Shown in pieces: positions 23,393 through 32,562 of a stretch of 64,000 bases of DNA. Numbering within the stretch: the first letter of the stretch is position 1; the number at the start of each line of letters is the position of its first letter. The notes beneath the pieces were generated by a model. That model did not search any database. It saw only the letters and a list, made by a program, of their open reading frames with translations, and was not told the origin of the DNA. This stretch comes from Stenomitos rutilans HA7619-LM2. Lineage in GTDB: Bacteria > Cyanobacteriota > Cyanobacteriia > Leptolyngbyales > Leptolyngbyaceae. A program made the position numbers and the translations under genes. The stretch is taken from positions 57,421 to 121,420 of the forward strand of contig JAHHIE010000014.1 of assembly GCA_019358945.1 (NCBI GenBank), written 5' to 3'.

Positions 23393-25960
23393 TTGGCAAA
23401 GCGATGGCCTATTACTATGAAATTGCTTCGTCGGCTGACGCAACCGTTGGAGGCACCAAGCCTCAATCGCAGCAGGCAACTATGGGCAACGTGGCAAGCC
23501 CGATGGCGTGAAACAGCGAACACCCACCCTCTGCTGCACACCCTCGTCCCTCTACCTTCTACCAAGCGATCGGCTCAGACACTGCCTGCCAATGCAGATG
23601 GCTCTGCCGGACAACCCAATGGGCAAACAGCACCCAATCTAAAAGTGGCTCCTGGTAGCACCTCTCGGTCTTACCTGCTCGTTGCCGTTACGGTTGTTTC
23701 TCTCTCCAGCGCGATCGGGCATCGGTTTTACAACGCTCCCAAACTCGATGTTGGTAAGGCTGCACCCCAGACCATCTTTGCCCCTGCGACAGTAACCGTT
23801 GAAGATACTAAAGCCACTGAGGAAAAGCGCAAGGTCGCCCGCAAAGAGGCTACGTCTGTGCTGATGCTAGACCAGACCGTGAACCAGCGCATTGAACAAG
23901 CCATTCAGCAGCAGCTAAACCAGGGAAATGAATTGAGGCAACTGGCAGGTACCTTTCCGTTTGTCAAAACCGCTATTTTGTCTCTGCCCGTGCAGTTGTA
24001 CCTACGAAAAGCAGCCGCACAAGATTGGAACCAACTGGCGACGCTGGCAAACCGCCTTCCCACCCGTTCTGATGCGGCCACTACAAAATTAAAGACGGCT
24101 ACCCTGGACGCAAAGCAGCAAAAAGCCTTTGCCGAGTTGCGATCGTATCGCCGGACCGTAAATACAACTGACTTCAATGCGTTGATGGAGTCGATTGCGC
24201 AGGCGCGATCGCAGTACGTGATTGCCTTAAAATCGCTGCCTGATACGGCTACTCTAGCGGGAAAACCCGTCTATGATGCCTCGCTGCTGAGCTTAACCGA
24301 TCCAGAATGGCGACTAACGCAGACCCGCATCCTGCAAGCAGCAGACCGAATTTTGGCACAGGGCATTCCACTGGGGTTGCCACAATCCTTGCTTAATGAG
24401 GCAGTGAAGCGTCAGGTAGACGATTGGGTGCCTGCAGGTGCAGAGGCGATTGCAACTAATCTCTTATTAGCAGTCCTACAGCCAAACCTGGTAAAAGATG
24501 AAACCCAGACACAGTTAATGGCAGACCGAGCCGCACAGGACGTGAAGCCAGAGATAGTATCCATCCGCCAAGGTGAGGCGATCGTACATGCGGGTGAGAC
24601 GATTACAACGGCTGATTTTGCCCTGTTGGATAGCTTCAAGCTGAGCCGTCGCGGCGTTGATTGGTTTGGTTTGATTGGGTTTGGCATGGTGATAAGCGGC
24701 ACAATCGGTATTTACTGGCTGGTAGAACAGCGCTTTCATCCGGGGATGCGATGCCGCGATCGCGTCCTGATTGTGCTGCTGACGTTGAGTACACCCTTGC
24801 TGCTGACTCTGCATGTGCCGTCAACCAATCTGCCAGCCGTTGGGTTATTGGTTGGCAGCTTCTACGGTTCACCATTGGGTATTGCTGTAACCGTGCTGTT
24901 AGCGCTCTGCCTTCCTATTGGTACAGTGCTGCCCTGGAGCCATCTTTTTTCCAGTGCAGCAGGTGGCATCCTCTGTGGGTACATGGCAGGACGGCTGCGA
25001 TCGCGAGAAGAATTGGCCTTACTAGGGGCAGCAGTCGGCATCCTTCAAGGAGTCCTTTATCTTTTGCTCAGTGTCGTTTCGGGCGCAGGGGTTTACACCT
25101 TGCTCGGTTCAACCGTGATTCACGGGCTGATTGGGCTAGCTTGGAGCATTGTGGCGATCGGCATCAGTCCCTATTTAGAGCAATTGTTTGACCTCGTGAC
25201 CACCATTCGTCTGGTGGAACTGGCAAACCCCAATCGTCCTCTGCTCAAAAAGCTGGCTGCTAAAACACCAGGTACCTTTCAGCACACCCTGTTTGTTGCG
25301 ACACTGGCAGAAGCCGCCGCACGGGCACTGGACTGTAATGTTGAGCTAGTGCGGACAGGAACGCTCTATCACGATATTGGCAAGACGCATGACCCGCTAG
25401 GCTTTATCGAGAATCAGATGGGCGGCCCCAACAAGCACGACCTGATTGATGATCCCTGGAAAAGTGCTGGCATCATCAAAAAACACGTGACTGAAGGCAT
25501 TGTTATGGCGCGAAAGCACCGTCTGCCCAAAGCTGTACAGTCCTTTATTCCAGAGCATCAAGGCACGATGCTGATTGCCTATTTCTACCATCAGGCACAG
25601 CAGCGTGTGCAAACAGCAACATCCCAAGGCAAAGCCGTTCCACCGATCAATGACGCTGACTTTCAGTATGACGGCCCTGCCCCTCAATCACGAGAAACGG
25701 GCATTGTGATGCTGGCAGATTCTTGTGAGGCGGCGCTGCGATCGCTCAAAGACGCGACTCCCAAAGAAGCCCTCGCCATGATCAACAAGATCCTCCGCGC
25801 CCGTTGGCAGGATAAACAACTGATCAATTCTGGCCTCACTCGCGAGGAGATGTCTAAAATCGCTCATGTTTTCGTCGAAGTCTGGCAACAATCAAACCAT
25901 CAGCGCATTGCCTATCCAACAAAGCCAATTAGCATTCAGCCGTCAACGAGCAAAGTCTGA
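23393..25960 (+). CDS. 7TM-HD (PgpH-like) phosphohydrolase
   Basis: An 855-residue membrane protein. A membrane segment at about 94-110 is followed by an extracytoplasmic 7TMR-HDED domain (about 120-430). Next come a seven-helix membrane region (about 430-625) and a cytoplasmic HD domain with GTLYHDIGKTHDP (His660-Asp661), then KHVTEGIVMARKH and FIPEHQGTMLI. This is the PgpH architecture; Listeria PgpH is a c-di-AMP phosphodiesterase, so control of c-di-AMP is the best guess. Start codons at 23393 and 23417 (MKLLRRL) are both possible. It ends four bases from the convergent permease gene. Confidence 0.88.
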   Translation: MAKRWPITMKLLRRLTQPLEAPSLNRSRQLWATWQARWRETANTHPLLHTLVPLPSTKRSAQTLPANADGSAGQPNGQTAPNLKVAPGSTSRSYLLVAVTVVSLSSAIGHRFYNAPKLDVGKAAPQTIFAPATVTVEDTKATEEKRKVARKEATSVLMLDQTVNQRIEQAIQQQLNQGNELRQLAGTFPFVKTAILSLPVQLYLRKAAAQDWNQLATLANRLPTRSDAATTKLKTATLDAKQQKAFAELRSYRRTVNTTDFNALMESIAQARSQYVIALKSLPDTATLAGKPVYDASLLSLTDPEWRLTQTRILQAADRILAQGIPLGLPQSLLNEAVKRQVDDWVPAGAEAIATNLLLAVLQPNLVKDETQTQLMADRAAQDVKPEIVSIRQGEAIVHAGETITTADFALLDSFKLSRRGVDWFGLIGFGMVISGTIGIYWLVEQRFHPGMRCRDRVLIVLLTLSTPLLLTLHVPSTNLPAVGLLVGSFYGSPLGIAVTVLLALCLPIGTVLPWSHLFSSAAGGILCGYMAGRLRSREELALLGAAVGILQGVLYLLLSVVSGAGVYTLLGSTVIHGLIGLAWSIVAIGISPYLEQLFDLVTTIRLVELANPNRPLLKKLAAKTPGTFQHTLFVATLAEAAARALDCNVELVRTGTLYHDIGKTHDPLGFIENQMGGPNKHDLIDDPWKSAGIIKKHVTEGIVMARKHRLPKAVQSFIPEHQGTMLIAYFYHQAQQRVQTATSQGKAVPPINDADFQYDGPAPQSRETGIVMLADSCEAALRSLKDATPKEALAMINKILRARWQDKQLINSGLTREEMSKIAHVFVEVWQQSNHQRIAYPTKPISIQPSTSKV

Positions 25961-25963
25961 TCG

Positions 25964-26803
25964 TCAACCTTTCACACCGCTGCCAGATTCGGTGGGGACG
26001 ATGTAGTGCTGCATGGTAATAAAGAACAACAAAATGGGCGCGATCGAAATCACGGAACCCGCTGCAATTAAGCGCCAGTCGAGCGAGAAGGTGCCTGCTA
26101 ACGTCGCTACACCCAGCGGAAGGGTGTAGTATTCAGGGCGATCGAGGACAATGAGGGGCCACAGAAAGTCGCTCCAAGAGCCGATGAAGACGAAGATTGC
26201 CAGCGTCACCAGTGCCGGACGAATCGCGGGGATCATGACATACCACCAGATCCCCAGTTCCGAGCAGCCATCCATCCGTCCCGCTTCTTCCAATTCTTTG
26301 GGCACGCCCTGAAACGCTTGTCGTAATAGGAAAATGCCAAACGCAGACGCGATCGCCGGAAAAATTACGCCCAGATACGTGTTCCGCAACCCCAACTGCA
26401 CCGCCAGCACATACAGCGGAATCATCACAATCTGAAAGGGAATCATGATCGTGGCGACGATCAGCGTGAAAAAGACTTCTCGTCCCCGAAAGTTAAGCCG
26501 CGCTAACGGGTACGCTGCCAGCGCACAAAATAGCAAGTTCAGCCCGACCGTCAGCACGGCCACAAGCGTACTGTTGAACAAATAGCGCCCAAACGGGTTG
26601 GCCTTCCACACCGTGACAAAATTTTGGAAGGTCGGCTGGCTGGGAAATAACTGCGGCGGAAACTGAAAGATGTCTTCCGTTGGCGATTTCATTGAGGTGC
26701 TAATTAGCCATACTAACGGAATGAGCATGGCGATCGCGATTGTGCCTAACAGACCGTAAAGCCAAATTTGTTGCCAGAACCGCGATCGCCGTATTTGAGT
26801 CAT
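25964..26803 (-). CDS. Carbohydrate ABC transporter permease, MalG type (orphan)
   Basis: A polytopic inner-membrane permease of about 279 residues with six predicted helices. The EAA loop is EEAGRMDGCSELGIWWYVMIPAIRPAL, the site that contacts the ATPase. It ends with a C-terminal QHYIVPTESGSGVKG typical of MalG-like subunits. No MalF-like permease, binding protein or ATPase is adjacent, so partners must be encoded elsewhere. A GTG start at 26824 overlaps the previous stop by one base (TAGTG); ATG 26803 was preferred because the protein then starts MTQIRRSRFWQQ. Neither has a strong RBS. Confidence 0.85.
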   Translation of the reverse strand: MTQIRRSRFWQQIWLYGLLGTIAIAMLIPLVWLISTSMKSPTEDIFQFPPQLFPSQPTFQNFVTVWKANPFGRYLFNSTLVAVLTVGLNLLFCALAAYPLARLNFRGREVFFTLIVATIMIPFQIVMIPLYVLAVQLGLRNTYLGVIFPAIASAFGIFLLRQAFQGVPKELEEAGRMDGCSELGIWWYVMIPAIRPALVTLAIFVFIGSWSDFLWPLIVLDRPEYYTLPLGVATLAGTFSLDWRLIAAGSVISIAPILLFFITMQHYIVPTESGSGVKG

Positions 26804-26823
26804 CGTATGTTTAAGGTCGCACA

Positions 26824-27627
26824 CTATTTAGTCGCCACAACTGCCAGATTCCAGGCGAATCGCTTCATCAACGGCAGTTTTTTGAGCGCCTGATCGAGCG
26901 TTTCTAAACGCTGATAATCAGGCGTCAATCGATCGTGTTCCAGAATAATCTTTTTCCAGTAGCGTTCCTCGTTGGGATTCACTTTTTCAATGAGGTAAAA
27001 GCGCAGAAAGATCCAGAGAGTCGCCAGCCAGAAGGTATCGTAATGAACTTGAGTGAAGCGCGATCGTACAAAATTAACAACCGTGATATCTAACGGCGTT
27101 TCGTCTTCCGTCCGTACTTTTATGGCAATGCGACGGTAGACATTAATCACCGGATTATGCTTCAGCGGATCCCAGAAGCAGGCTTTGCCACCAGGTTTCA
27201 GCACACGGTACATTTCTTGAATCGCAAGACGGGGATCGGGAATGTGATGCAGCAGGTTAGACGCATACACAATGTCGAAGGTGTTGTCAGGGAAGTCGAT
27301 CGCCATCGCATTCACCACTTTTCCCTCGACCTCGACCTGATTTGCCGCCGCCAGTTTCAGCGCCACATCTACCATGCCCGGTGAGTAATCCGCTGCAACG
27401 CACCTTGCCCCCTTCGTGGCAAAATACACGCTGTTTTCACCCGCCCCACAGCCCAGATCGAGCAAATATTTACCGTGCAAATCACCCAGTTGTTTGAGAA
27501 TGAAGCGATTTTCAGGGGCAGTGCAGGCTTCAAAATAATCGGCAACGCGAATGCCATCGACATCGATAATAGCCGCCCACTGATCATGAAACTGCTGCTC
27601 TTTCTGAAGAATGTCGTCTTGCATCAT
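26824..27627 (-). CDS. Class I SAM-dependent methyltransferase
   Basis: A 267-residue methyltransferase. Motif I is YLLDLGCGAGENSVYFA, motif II ends VAADYSP, motif IV is FDIVYASNLLHHIPD, and the post motif is AIQEMYRVLKPGGKACFWDP. The C-terminal part (FWLATLWIFLRFYLIEKVNP) is hydrophobic and may touch membrane or lipid substrate. The layout is like UbiE/Methyltransf_11 enzymes, and the substrate is unknown. It is followed directly by the orphan permease, one base of overlap being possible, so the two may be cotranscribed. Confidence 0.82.
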   Translation of the reverse strand: MMQDDILQKEQQFHDQWAAIIDVDGIRVADYFEACTAPENRFILKQLGDLHGKYLLDLGCGAGENSVYFATKGARCVAADYSPGMVDVALKLAAANQVEVEGKVVNAMAIDFPDNTFDIVYASNLLHHIPDPRLAIQEMYRVLKPGGKACFWDPLKHNPVINVYRRIAIKVRTEDETPLDITVVNFVRSRFTQVHYDTFWLATLWIFLRFYLIEKVNPNEERYWKKIILEHDRLTPDYQRLETLDQALKKLPLMKRFAWNLAVVATK

Positions 27628-27653
27628 GTTTTTTTCGATAACGATCAGATCTT

Positions 27654-27857
27654 CTATGATGCATCGTCAAGTAGTTGCGCTCCTTGCTCCCAAAGCTTTG
27701 TCAAATCACGCTTAGGTGACAAGTTCACAACTTCCCTACCGCTTTCAGCTTGCTTTTCGCGTAAATCTGCAAAGATTGCGTCCAAGTCATAATTGAAGGA
27801 CTTAGCGTACTCTTCGCGGATCTGGTGGATTTCTTCTACAATTTCATCTGTCCACAT
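27654..27857 (-). CDS. Antitoxin partner of a PIN toxin
   Basis: A 67-residue acidic protein (MWTDEIVEEIHQIREEYAKSF, then NYDLDAIFADLREKQAESGREVV). I recall this type as the small partner found after PIN-domain genes of the YLETS class in cyanobacteria. It begins three bases after the PIN toxin stop, giving toxin-first order. Helical, without a clear DNA-binding motif. The antitoxin role is from context. Confidence 0.7.
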   Translation of the reverse strand: MWTDEIVEEIHQIREEYAKSFNYDLDAIFADLREKQAESGREVVNLSPKRDLTKLWEQGAQLLDDAS

Positions 27858-27860
27858 AAC

Positions 27861-28334
27861 TTAATCTGCCATTAGTTCGTAGGGGGTGCAAAGGATTGGC
27901 AATTCGTAGCCAAAATCGAGACTAATCTTCGCTAATTTTCTCTGGATTTGAGCATTGGCAATATGCTTGCAGTTCCACGTTAGCAGATAGTCCATGCCGT
28001 GAATGGTTGCAGCAGCAATGTGAATCGCATCCACGTTTGCTTTTGGCGGCAGACTGCTATGAGCAAGAAACTGTGCTGCTAGAGTTTGTACCGCTTGGTT
28101 CAGCGCCAGCAATGGGAAGCCACGCAATACCTCCAAGCGTTGAGCCGCGATTGTTTCATCGCCCTGTGCTACCTCGTTTAGGACTGCCTCTGACGTATAA
28201 AGAATGAAGGCATTTCGATGAAACTCCCACCAATCCTTTGTTATCTCAATGTTTGCAGCCAGGATCAAGTTCTTGGTCGATCGCGCTGTCAGATAGCCTA
28301 AGATGCTGGTTTCGAGATAAACCGTTTCACTCAT
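27861..28334 (-). CDS. PIN-domain toxin (VapC-like)
   Basis: A 157-residue PIN-domain protein. The first acidic position is Glu in VYLETSILGYLTAR, a variant seen in this subgroup. The second is in SEAVLNEVAQGD, and the third and fourth are in KANVDAIHIAAATIHGMDYLLTWNCKHIAN. Such proteins are metal-dependent RNases. The antitoxin-like gene follows after three bases. Target RNA unknown. The module lies in a run of reverse-strand TA genes between 27.6 and 29.2 kb. Confidence 0.82.
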   Translation of the reverse strand: MSETVYLETSILGYLTARSTKNLILAANIEITKDWWEFHRNAFILYTSEAVLNEVAQGDETIAAQRLEVLRGFPLLALNQAVQTLAAQFLAHSSLPPKANVDAIHIAAATIHGMDYLLTWNCKHIANAQIQRKLAKISLDFGYELPILCTPYELMAD

Positions 28335-28403
28335 ACGTAGATAATCACAACCTTTAAGTACGAGACCGTTGTTGCATCACTATATATTGGCTGCCTCTCG
28401 CAT

Positions 28404-28581
28404 TTATCGCAGAATGGCAGCTTGAATTTTGGTATCAAAGTCCAGGATCGTCTACGGCTGTGATGATGCTAGGGGAACGATCGCTTACCCTACCTAAATA
28501 CGATCGCAGCGCTGCCTTATCTTCACGATGCCTGAGAAAGTATTGTCTCAATTCCTTGTCAGACATTGCAGCATAATTAAT
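28404..28581 (-). pseudogene. Decayed DUF6887-like gene fused to the end of hicB
   Basis: On the reverse strand from 28581 the reading is INYAAMSDKELRQYFLRHRED, then KAALRSYLGRVSDRSPSIIT and AVDDPGL followed by TGA (28435-28437). A shift of one base continues DFDTKIQAAILR to a TAA at 28404-28406. This parallels the intact protein at 10991-11194 (INYAAMDDQELKRYMLTHR ... NDPAWEEKLVAAIEAQ). The normal start region is lost: bases before INYAAM belong to the hicB gene at 28548-28739. A 43-residue piece from ATG 28566 could still be translated. This is a frameshifted relic. Confidence 0.65.
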
Positions 28582-28739
28582 GGCTCATCTTCCAACAGCA
28601 TCTCGATCACTTCCTGTAAATTCTCGTGTAACTCATCCAACATCTCACCCTGAGAATGTGCGCTAGGGGAACCAGGAACATAGCCAACATACAGGTTTGT
28701 CGCAGAATCTTGTTCAACGATCGCGGTAACCGTTCTCAT
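28548..28739 (-). CDS. hicB: HicB-like antitoxin, second copy, altered C-terminus
   Basis: A 63-residue protein with HicB features: MRTVTAIVEQDSATNLYVGYV, then GSPSAHSQGEMLDELHENLQEVIEMLLEDE. After LLEDEP the sequence LIMLQCLTRN is not HicB-like. It is the out-of-frame reading of the DUF6887-like relic beginning INYAAM, so the normal HicB tail has been replaced by a deletion or fusion. It starts nine bases after the hicA stop. It may still fold as a HicB domain but lacks its usual end. Confidence 0.7.
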   Translation of the reverse strand: MRTVTAIVEQDSATNLYVGYVPGSPSAHSQGEMLDELHENLQEVIEMLLEDEPLIMLQCLTRN

Positions 28740-28748
28740 ATCTAGATC

Positions 28749-28976
28749 TCACAAACATTCGATAAATTCATCCGGTGTAATTTGCGCCTGCTTAAGGATG
28801 CCGCTTAACGTGCCAAGCTTCAACTCGCGGTGTAGCGGGACAACGCAGCCAACTTCACCCTTTTCGGTTTGCTTCTTCATTACAACATGGCTACCTGTTT
28901 GGCGGCTTTGCTCAAATCCCAAACGCTCCAGTGCCCGAATCGCTTCTCTGCTGGAGATTCGCGGCAGTCTAGGCAT
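28749..28976 (-). CDS. hicA: HicA-like mRNA interferase toxin
   Basis: From ATG 28976 a 75-residue protein, MPRLPRISSREAIRALERLGF followed by RQTGSHVVMKKQ, then VPLHRELKLGTLSGILKQAQIT. The catalytic His in GSHVVM and the (V/I)P.H..L..GTL..ILKQA ending define the YcfA/HicA double-stranded-RNA-binding-like toxin family. Its start overlaps the end of the upstream hicB by eight bases, and a second hicB-like gene follows. The upstream Met at 28988 would lengthen the overlap and was not chosen. Confidence 0.82.
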   Translation of the reverse strand: MPRLPRISSREAIRALERLGFEQSRQTGSHVVMKKQTEKGEVGCVVPLHRELKLGTLSGILKQAQITPDEFIECL

Positions 28977-29178
28977 AGCTGACTTCAATGCTTGTGATAA
29001 AGCGGGGTGAGGTTTCAGGGAGAGGAAATTCTTCTAGATAAAGCCGTGTTGCCTCTGTTAAACCCGCGATCGCCTGTTCGATCGTGTCACCTTGATCAAC
29101 GGTGCCAACCTCTGGACATTCAGCAATATACACATCATCTTCTTTGTGAAGAATCACTGTGAAACTACGACTCTTCAT
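28969..29178 (-). CDS. hicB: HicB-like antitoxin, first copy
   Basis: A 69-residue partial RNase H-fold antitoxin: FTVILHKEDDVYIAECPEVGT, then VDQGDTIEQAIAGLTEATRLYLEE. It precedes and overlaps hicA, giving the antitoxin-first order used by many cyanobacterial HicBA pairs. No separate DNA-binding domain is attached, so autoregulation would depend on complex formation or another protein. This is the more complete of the two HicB-like genes around hicA. Confidence 0.82.
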   Translation of the reverse strand: MKSRSFTVILHKEDDVYIAECPEVGTVDQGDTIEQAIAGLTEATRLYLEEFPLPETSPRFITSIEVSYA

Positions 29179-29331
29179 TATTTGTCATCCTCAAATCATT
29201 TTTAGCTAGCGCGTCTGCAGTGGGTTACATCTAACAGCGCTCAATTTGTGGCGGAGACTGTTCATACTCAGCGACTGCAAGTAGCCTTCGTATCAGTATA
29301 AGGCATTGGTTTCGTCCTCTAAGATAGGGTT

Positions 29332-30684
29332 TTAACTCTCGGTTCCGTCATTCAATATTACATGAAGTTTTCCTGTTACTGGTTTTGGAACATTTGCAGC
29401 AACAATCCGGTAGTCAATTTGGAAAGACAAAACTTGCTCAAATGACTCAAAGATAATTCCAATTGAATCAAAATATTCTGATGTATTTTGTTTTAGTTTA
29501 CGAACATGAAGTTCGACATCGTAACTATTAGAACGACGAATATCAAGCGATGATACATTAGGCTGTGCTCGATTTTGAGAACTAATGAATGGAGAAATTT
29601 GACGTAGCGTCAATCTATCCAAAGAAGGCTTTATCAGATTTAATCTATCCTTTCGAGTTCTAGGAATCGGCTGAAGTGGCGGCGCTGGTCGTTCAGATAT
29701 ATCAGGAAGATTTAATATACTACACAGGGAAAAACCATCAGGAAAGTGCATGTGTATGTCAATGTCTTCTGCTGGACAGGTGCCGAAGTTAGATATTGAT
29801 ATGTCTAGAAGGAAAGTTCGGCAGCGGACATCGTGCCAGGGAATATACTCTTCCAAATACTGTCTATAAGCCTTGTAGAACTCATCAAGCTCTTTATTGT
29901 AACTTGAGATTTCGTGGGGCAAAATTTCTGGCGTATCGCTCCCATACATCTGATGGATAGTTCTATGCGAGGGATTGACCAGTTGACTATCAAGTTGAAT
30001 TTCTGGCATCTTTGGAAACTCTTTTTGAAGCTGTTCAATACCTCTCTCAATTGTTTCACTAGCATTAAAACTTTGTGAGAATGGTTTTCTCACCGTATAA
30101 GTAATCCTGTCAGAGTTCCCTGAAAAGCATAGCCTCAAATCAGGTGTTCTTTGTCGAAATTCCAAAACCTCTTTTTCAAGCTCTCTGATACGCTTATCAG
30201 TCTGATCCAACTCGTCTGGAAGCTTTAAGTCATATGGCAAGCAAATAGCTTCTATCTGATAATATTTCGCTTTCAACCTTAAGCCCAAATCTGCTGCAAC
30301 TAAAATTACTGGCAAACTAGGGTTTTCAGACCTGAACGATAAAATGCTTGCTAAAAGTCTATCATCTTGAGAATTAGGATCTAGATTCAAAGCTGCAAAA
30401 TCAGGAGACTTATTATCCACTTCAAAACAAATGTCTATATTTGGCTTCAAATTTGTTTTAAGACCAGAATCAACTAATTTATGAAGCTTTTTAGTAACGT
30501 TAGTTGCTTTATTACGTAGTTTTGACGAAGAACTATATTTATGCTTGTCAAGTTCCTGAACTACGATACTTGGTAACCGTATCTCTACTTGATCAACATT
30601 TAGTATCTTTAACCAATCTATTTCATCAAAGGATCGGTAGTGTAGAAAAATATTTGTATCAATAAAAAGGGCTTTGAAGTTCAT
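29332..30684 (-). CDS. Large PIN-domain protein with unidentified C-terminal region
   Basis: From ATG 30684 a 450-residue protein. Residues 1-160 form a PIN domain: ALFIDTNIFLHYRSF, SIVVQELDKHKYSS, DPNSQDDRLLASIL, and VILVAADLGLRLKAKYYQIEAI, the four acidic sites of an RNase. Residues about 165-190 are a charged helix (DELDQTDKRIRELEKEVLEF). Residues 190-450 match nothing I recognise; a beta-rich part (RTFLLDISISNFGTCPAEDIDI ... IDYRIVAANVPKPV) looks like an Ig-like fold. The gene is AT-rich and has no HIP1 octamer, unlike its neighbours, which suggests recent transfer. A longer start at 30750 is possible but lacks PIN features. Confidence 0.75.
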   Translation of the reverse strand: MNFKALFIDTNIFLHYRSFDEIDWLKILNVDQVEIRLPSIVVQELDKHKYSSSSKLRNKATNVTKKLHKLVDSGLKTNLKPNIDICFEVDNKSPDFAALNLDPNSQDDRLLASILSFRSENPSLPVILVAADLGLRLKAKYYQIEAICLPYDLKLPDELDQTDKRIRELEKEVLEFRQRTPDLRLCFSGNSDRITYTVRKPFSQSFNASETIERGIEQLQKEFPKMPEIQLDSQLVNPSHRTIHQMYGSDTPEILPHEISSYNKELDEFYKAYRQYLEEYIPWHDVRCRTFLLDISISNFGTCPAEDIDIHMHFPDGFSLCSILNLPDISERPAPPLQPIPRTRKDRLNLIKPSLDRLTLRQISPFISSQNRAQPNVSSLDIRRSNSYDVELHVRKLKQNTSEYFDSIGIIFESFEQVLSFQIDYRIVAANVPKPVTGKLHVILNDGTES

Positions 30685-30838
30685 GACTTTACCCAAAATA
30701 GACTCAACTTTGTTGGGATTATAGCGTAAGAACTTTAATGAGAGTTTCAATTACGACAAGCACGTTAGTCTCTAAATCTTGCTAATGAGTTTCAATTATG
30801 TCCTTATCGACATCTCTGATAGCCGACAATTAATCTCC

Positions 30839-30887
30839 ACCGCCAAAGCACAAAAGAGCTGAAAATCTATCTCTGCGCTTCGGCGGT
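30839..30887 (-). other. Hairpin-forming sequence just downstream of leuA
   Basis: ACCGCCAAAGC and GCTTCGGCGGT form an 11-bp stem with one mismatch around a 27-base AT-rich loop, 32 bases after the leuA stop. It may be a transcript 3' structure. There is no T-run, so it is not called a terminator. Confidence 0.3.
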
Positions 30888-30918
30888 AACCCTAGCAAAA
30901 TTCTGCTTGAGGCAGTTT

Positions 30919-32562
30919 TTAGCCTTCGATCGCCACTACCCCTTCCACTTTCCTTTCAACCGCGACCTTACCTGCTTCATCCTGACGCTGCATGGAAGCA
31001 TAGAGACGATTCAACGCATTCACATATGCCTGCGCGGATGCCACAATGATGTCGGTGTTGGCGGCGTGCCCGGAGAAAATGCGATCGCCCTGACGGAGGC
31101 GGATGGTGACTTCGCCGATCGCGTCGATGCCAGCGGTGACGGATTGCACGGAGAACTCGATCAGTTCGTTGGGCACATTCACCACGCGGTTGATGGCTTT
31201 GTAGACGGCATCGACTGGTCCCGTTCCCGTAGCAGCATCGGTGAGTTCCTGGCCATCGGGCGTGCGGATGGCGATCGTCGCGGTGGGATGGGCGCGATCG
31301 CCGCAGGACACCTGCACCAGTTCCAGACGGAACAAGTCGGGAGCCTGTTGGATTTCGTCGTTGACGATCGCTTCCAGATCCCAATCCGTCACGTCTTTCT
31401 TTTTGTCTGCCAGTTCCTTGAAGCGGACGAAGGCTTTGTTGAGTTCTTGGTCAGCGAGGTCAAAGCCCAACTCTTTGAGGCGCGATCGAAAGGCGTTGCG
31501 TCCCGACAGTTTGCCCAGCACAATCTGGTTATCCGTGAGACCAATAGATTGAGCATCCATAATTTCATAGGTCAACCGATTTTTGAGCACCCCGTCCTGA
31601 TGAATGCCCGATTCGTGAGCAAAGGCATTGGCACCGACGATCGCTTTGTTCGGCTGCACCAGCATTCCCGTCAGGTTCGATACCAAGCGTGAGGACTTGT
31701 AAATTTGGCGCGTATCAATATTAGTCAGCGGTGCTTCGGACTCGACGGGACGACCCAAGAAGGGGTTAAAGTACTGTCGTCGGACGTGTAGCGCCATGAC
31801 CAGCTCTTCCAGTGCTGCATTCCCTGCTCGTTCGCCAATGCCGTTGATAGTGCATTCGAGCTGTCGCGCACCGTTCTTCACCGCTTCCAGGAAGTTGGCA
31901 ACCGCCAGCCCCAAATCGTTGTGACCATGAACGGAAATGATGGCTCGATCGATATTCGACACATTCTCTTTAATGCCCCGAATCAACGCGCCAAATTCCG
32001 CAGGAGTGGTGTAGCCCACCGTATCGGGAATGTTGACAGTTGTAGCACCTGCCGCGATCGCCCGTTCTAGCACTTGATAGAGAAATTCTGGGTCAGAGCG
32101 CCCTGCATCTTCGGGCGAAAATTCGACATCATCCACAAACGATTTAGCGTAAGCAACCATTTCACCCGCGATCGACAGCACTTCCGCCCGCGATTTCTTC
32201 AGCTTGTACTGCAAGTGAATATCCGATGTAGCGATAAATGTGTGAATGCGCGAGTGAACCGCAGGCTTCAACGCTTCTGCTGCGGCTTTGATGTCATTTT
32301 GCGTCGTCCGTGCTAAGCCACAAATGCGGGGGCCACCTTCAACACCCACGACTTCGGCAATTTTCTGGACAGCCTCAAAGTCTCCAGGGCTGGAGTAAGG
32401 GAATCCTGCTTCAATCACATCCACACCCAGCCGCGCAAGTTGGCGGGCGATCGTCAGCTTTTCATCAATGTTAAGCGAAGCACCGGGAGCCTGCTCACCA
32501 TCCCGCAGGGTGGTATCGAAAATAATGACGCGATCGTGACTGGGTTGAGGCTGTGTTTCCAT
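30919..32562 (-). CDS. leuA: 2-isopropylmalate synthase
   Basis: A 547-residue enzyme that condenses acetyl-CoA with 2-oxoisovalerate, the first committed step of leucine synthesis. The TIM barrel starts [15 protein letters not shown] and contains [17 protein letters not shown], with the metal-binding His residues, and [13 protein letters not shown]. The C-terminal LeuA allosteric domain (about 400-530) contains the segment [23 protein letters not shown] and mediates leucine feedback. Length is usual for cyanobacteria. It stands alone with about 190 bases of upstream spacer. No leader peptide or attenuator was recognised. Confidence 0.94.
   Translation of the reverse strand: METQPQPSHDRVIIFDTTLRDGEQAPGASLNIDEKLTIARQLARLGVDVIEAGFPYSSPGDFEAVQKIAEVVGVEGGPRICGLARTTQNDIKAAAEALKPAVHSRIHTFIATSDIHLQYKLKKSRAEVLSIAGEMVAYAKSFVDDVEFSPEDAGRSDPEFLYQVLERAIAAGATTVNIPDTVGYTTPAEFGALIRGIKENVSNIDRAIISVHGHNDLGLAVANFLEAVKNGARQLECTINGIGERAGNAALEELVMALHVRRQYFNPFLGRPVESEAPLTNIDTRQIYKSSRLVSNLTGMLVQPNKAIVGANAFAHESGIHQDGVLKNRLTYEIMDAQSIGLTDNQIVLGKLSGRNAFRSRLKELGFDLADQELNKAFVRFKELADKKKDVTDWDLEAIVNDEIQQAPDLFRLELVQVSCGDRAHPTATIAIRTPDGQELTDAATGTGPVDAVYKAINRVVNVPNELIEFSVQSVTAGIDAIGEVTIRLRQGDRIFSGHAANTDIIVASAQAYVNALNRLYASMQRQDEAGKVAVERKVEGVVAIEG

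Noticed and set aside
23263..23511. Forward 82-residue frame before the PgpH-like gene
   Set aside because: It overlaps the start of the well-supported gene in another frame and has no motif.
30742..30800. Two copies of GAGTTTCAATTA(C/T)G about 45 bases apart, resembling a CRISPR repeat and spacer
   Set aside because: Only two short imperfect copies, no third unit, and no cas genes nearby.
30907..31692. Long forward frame of 261 residues opposite leuA
   Set aside because: leuA on the reverse strand is complete with all motifs, and the forward frame matches no family.
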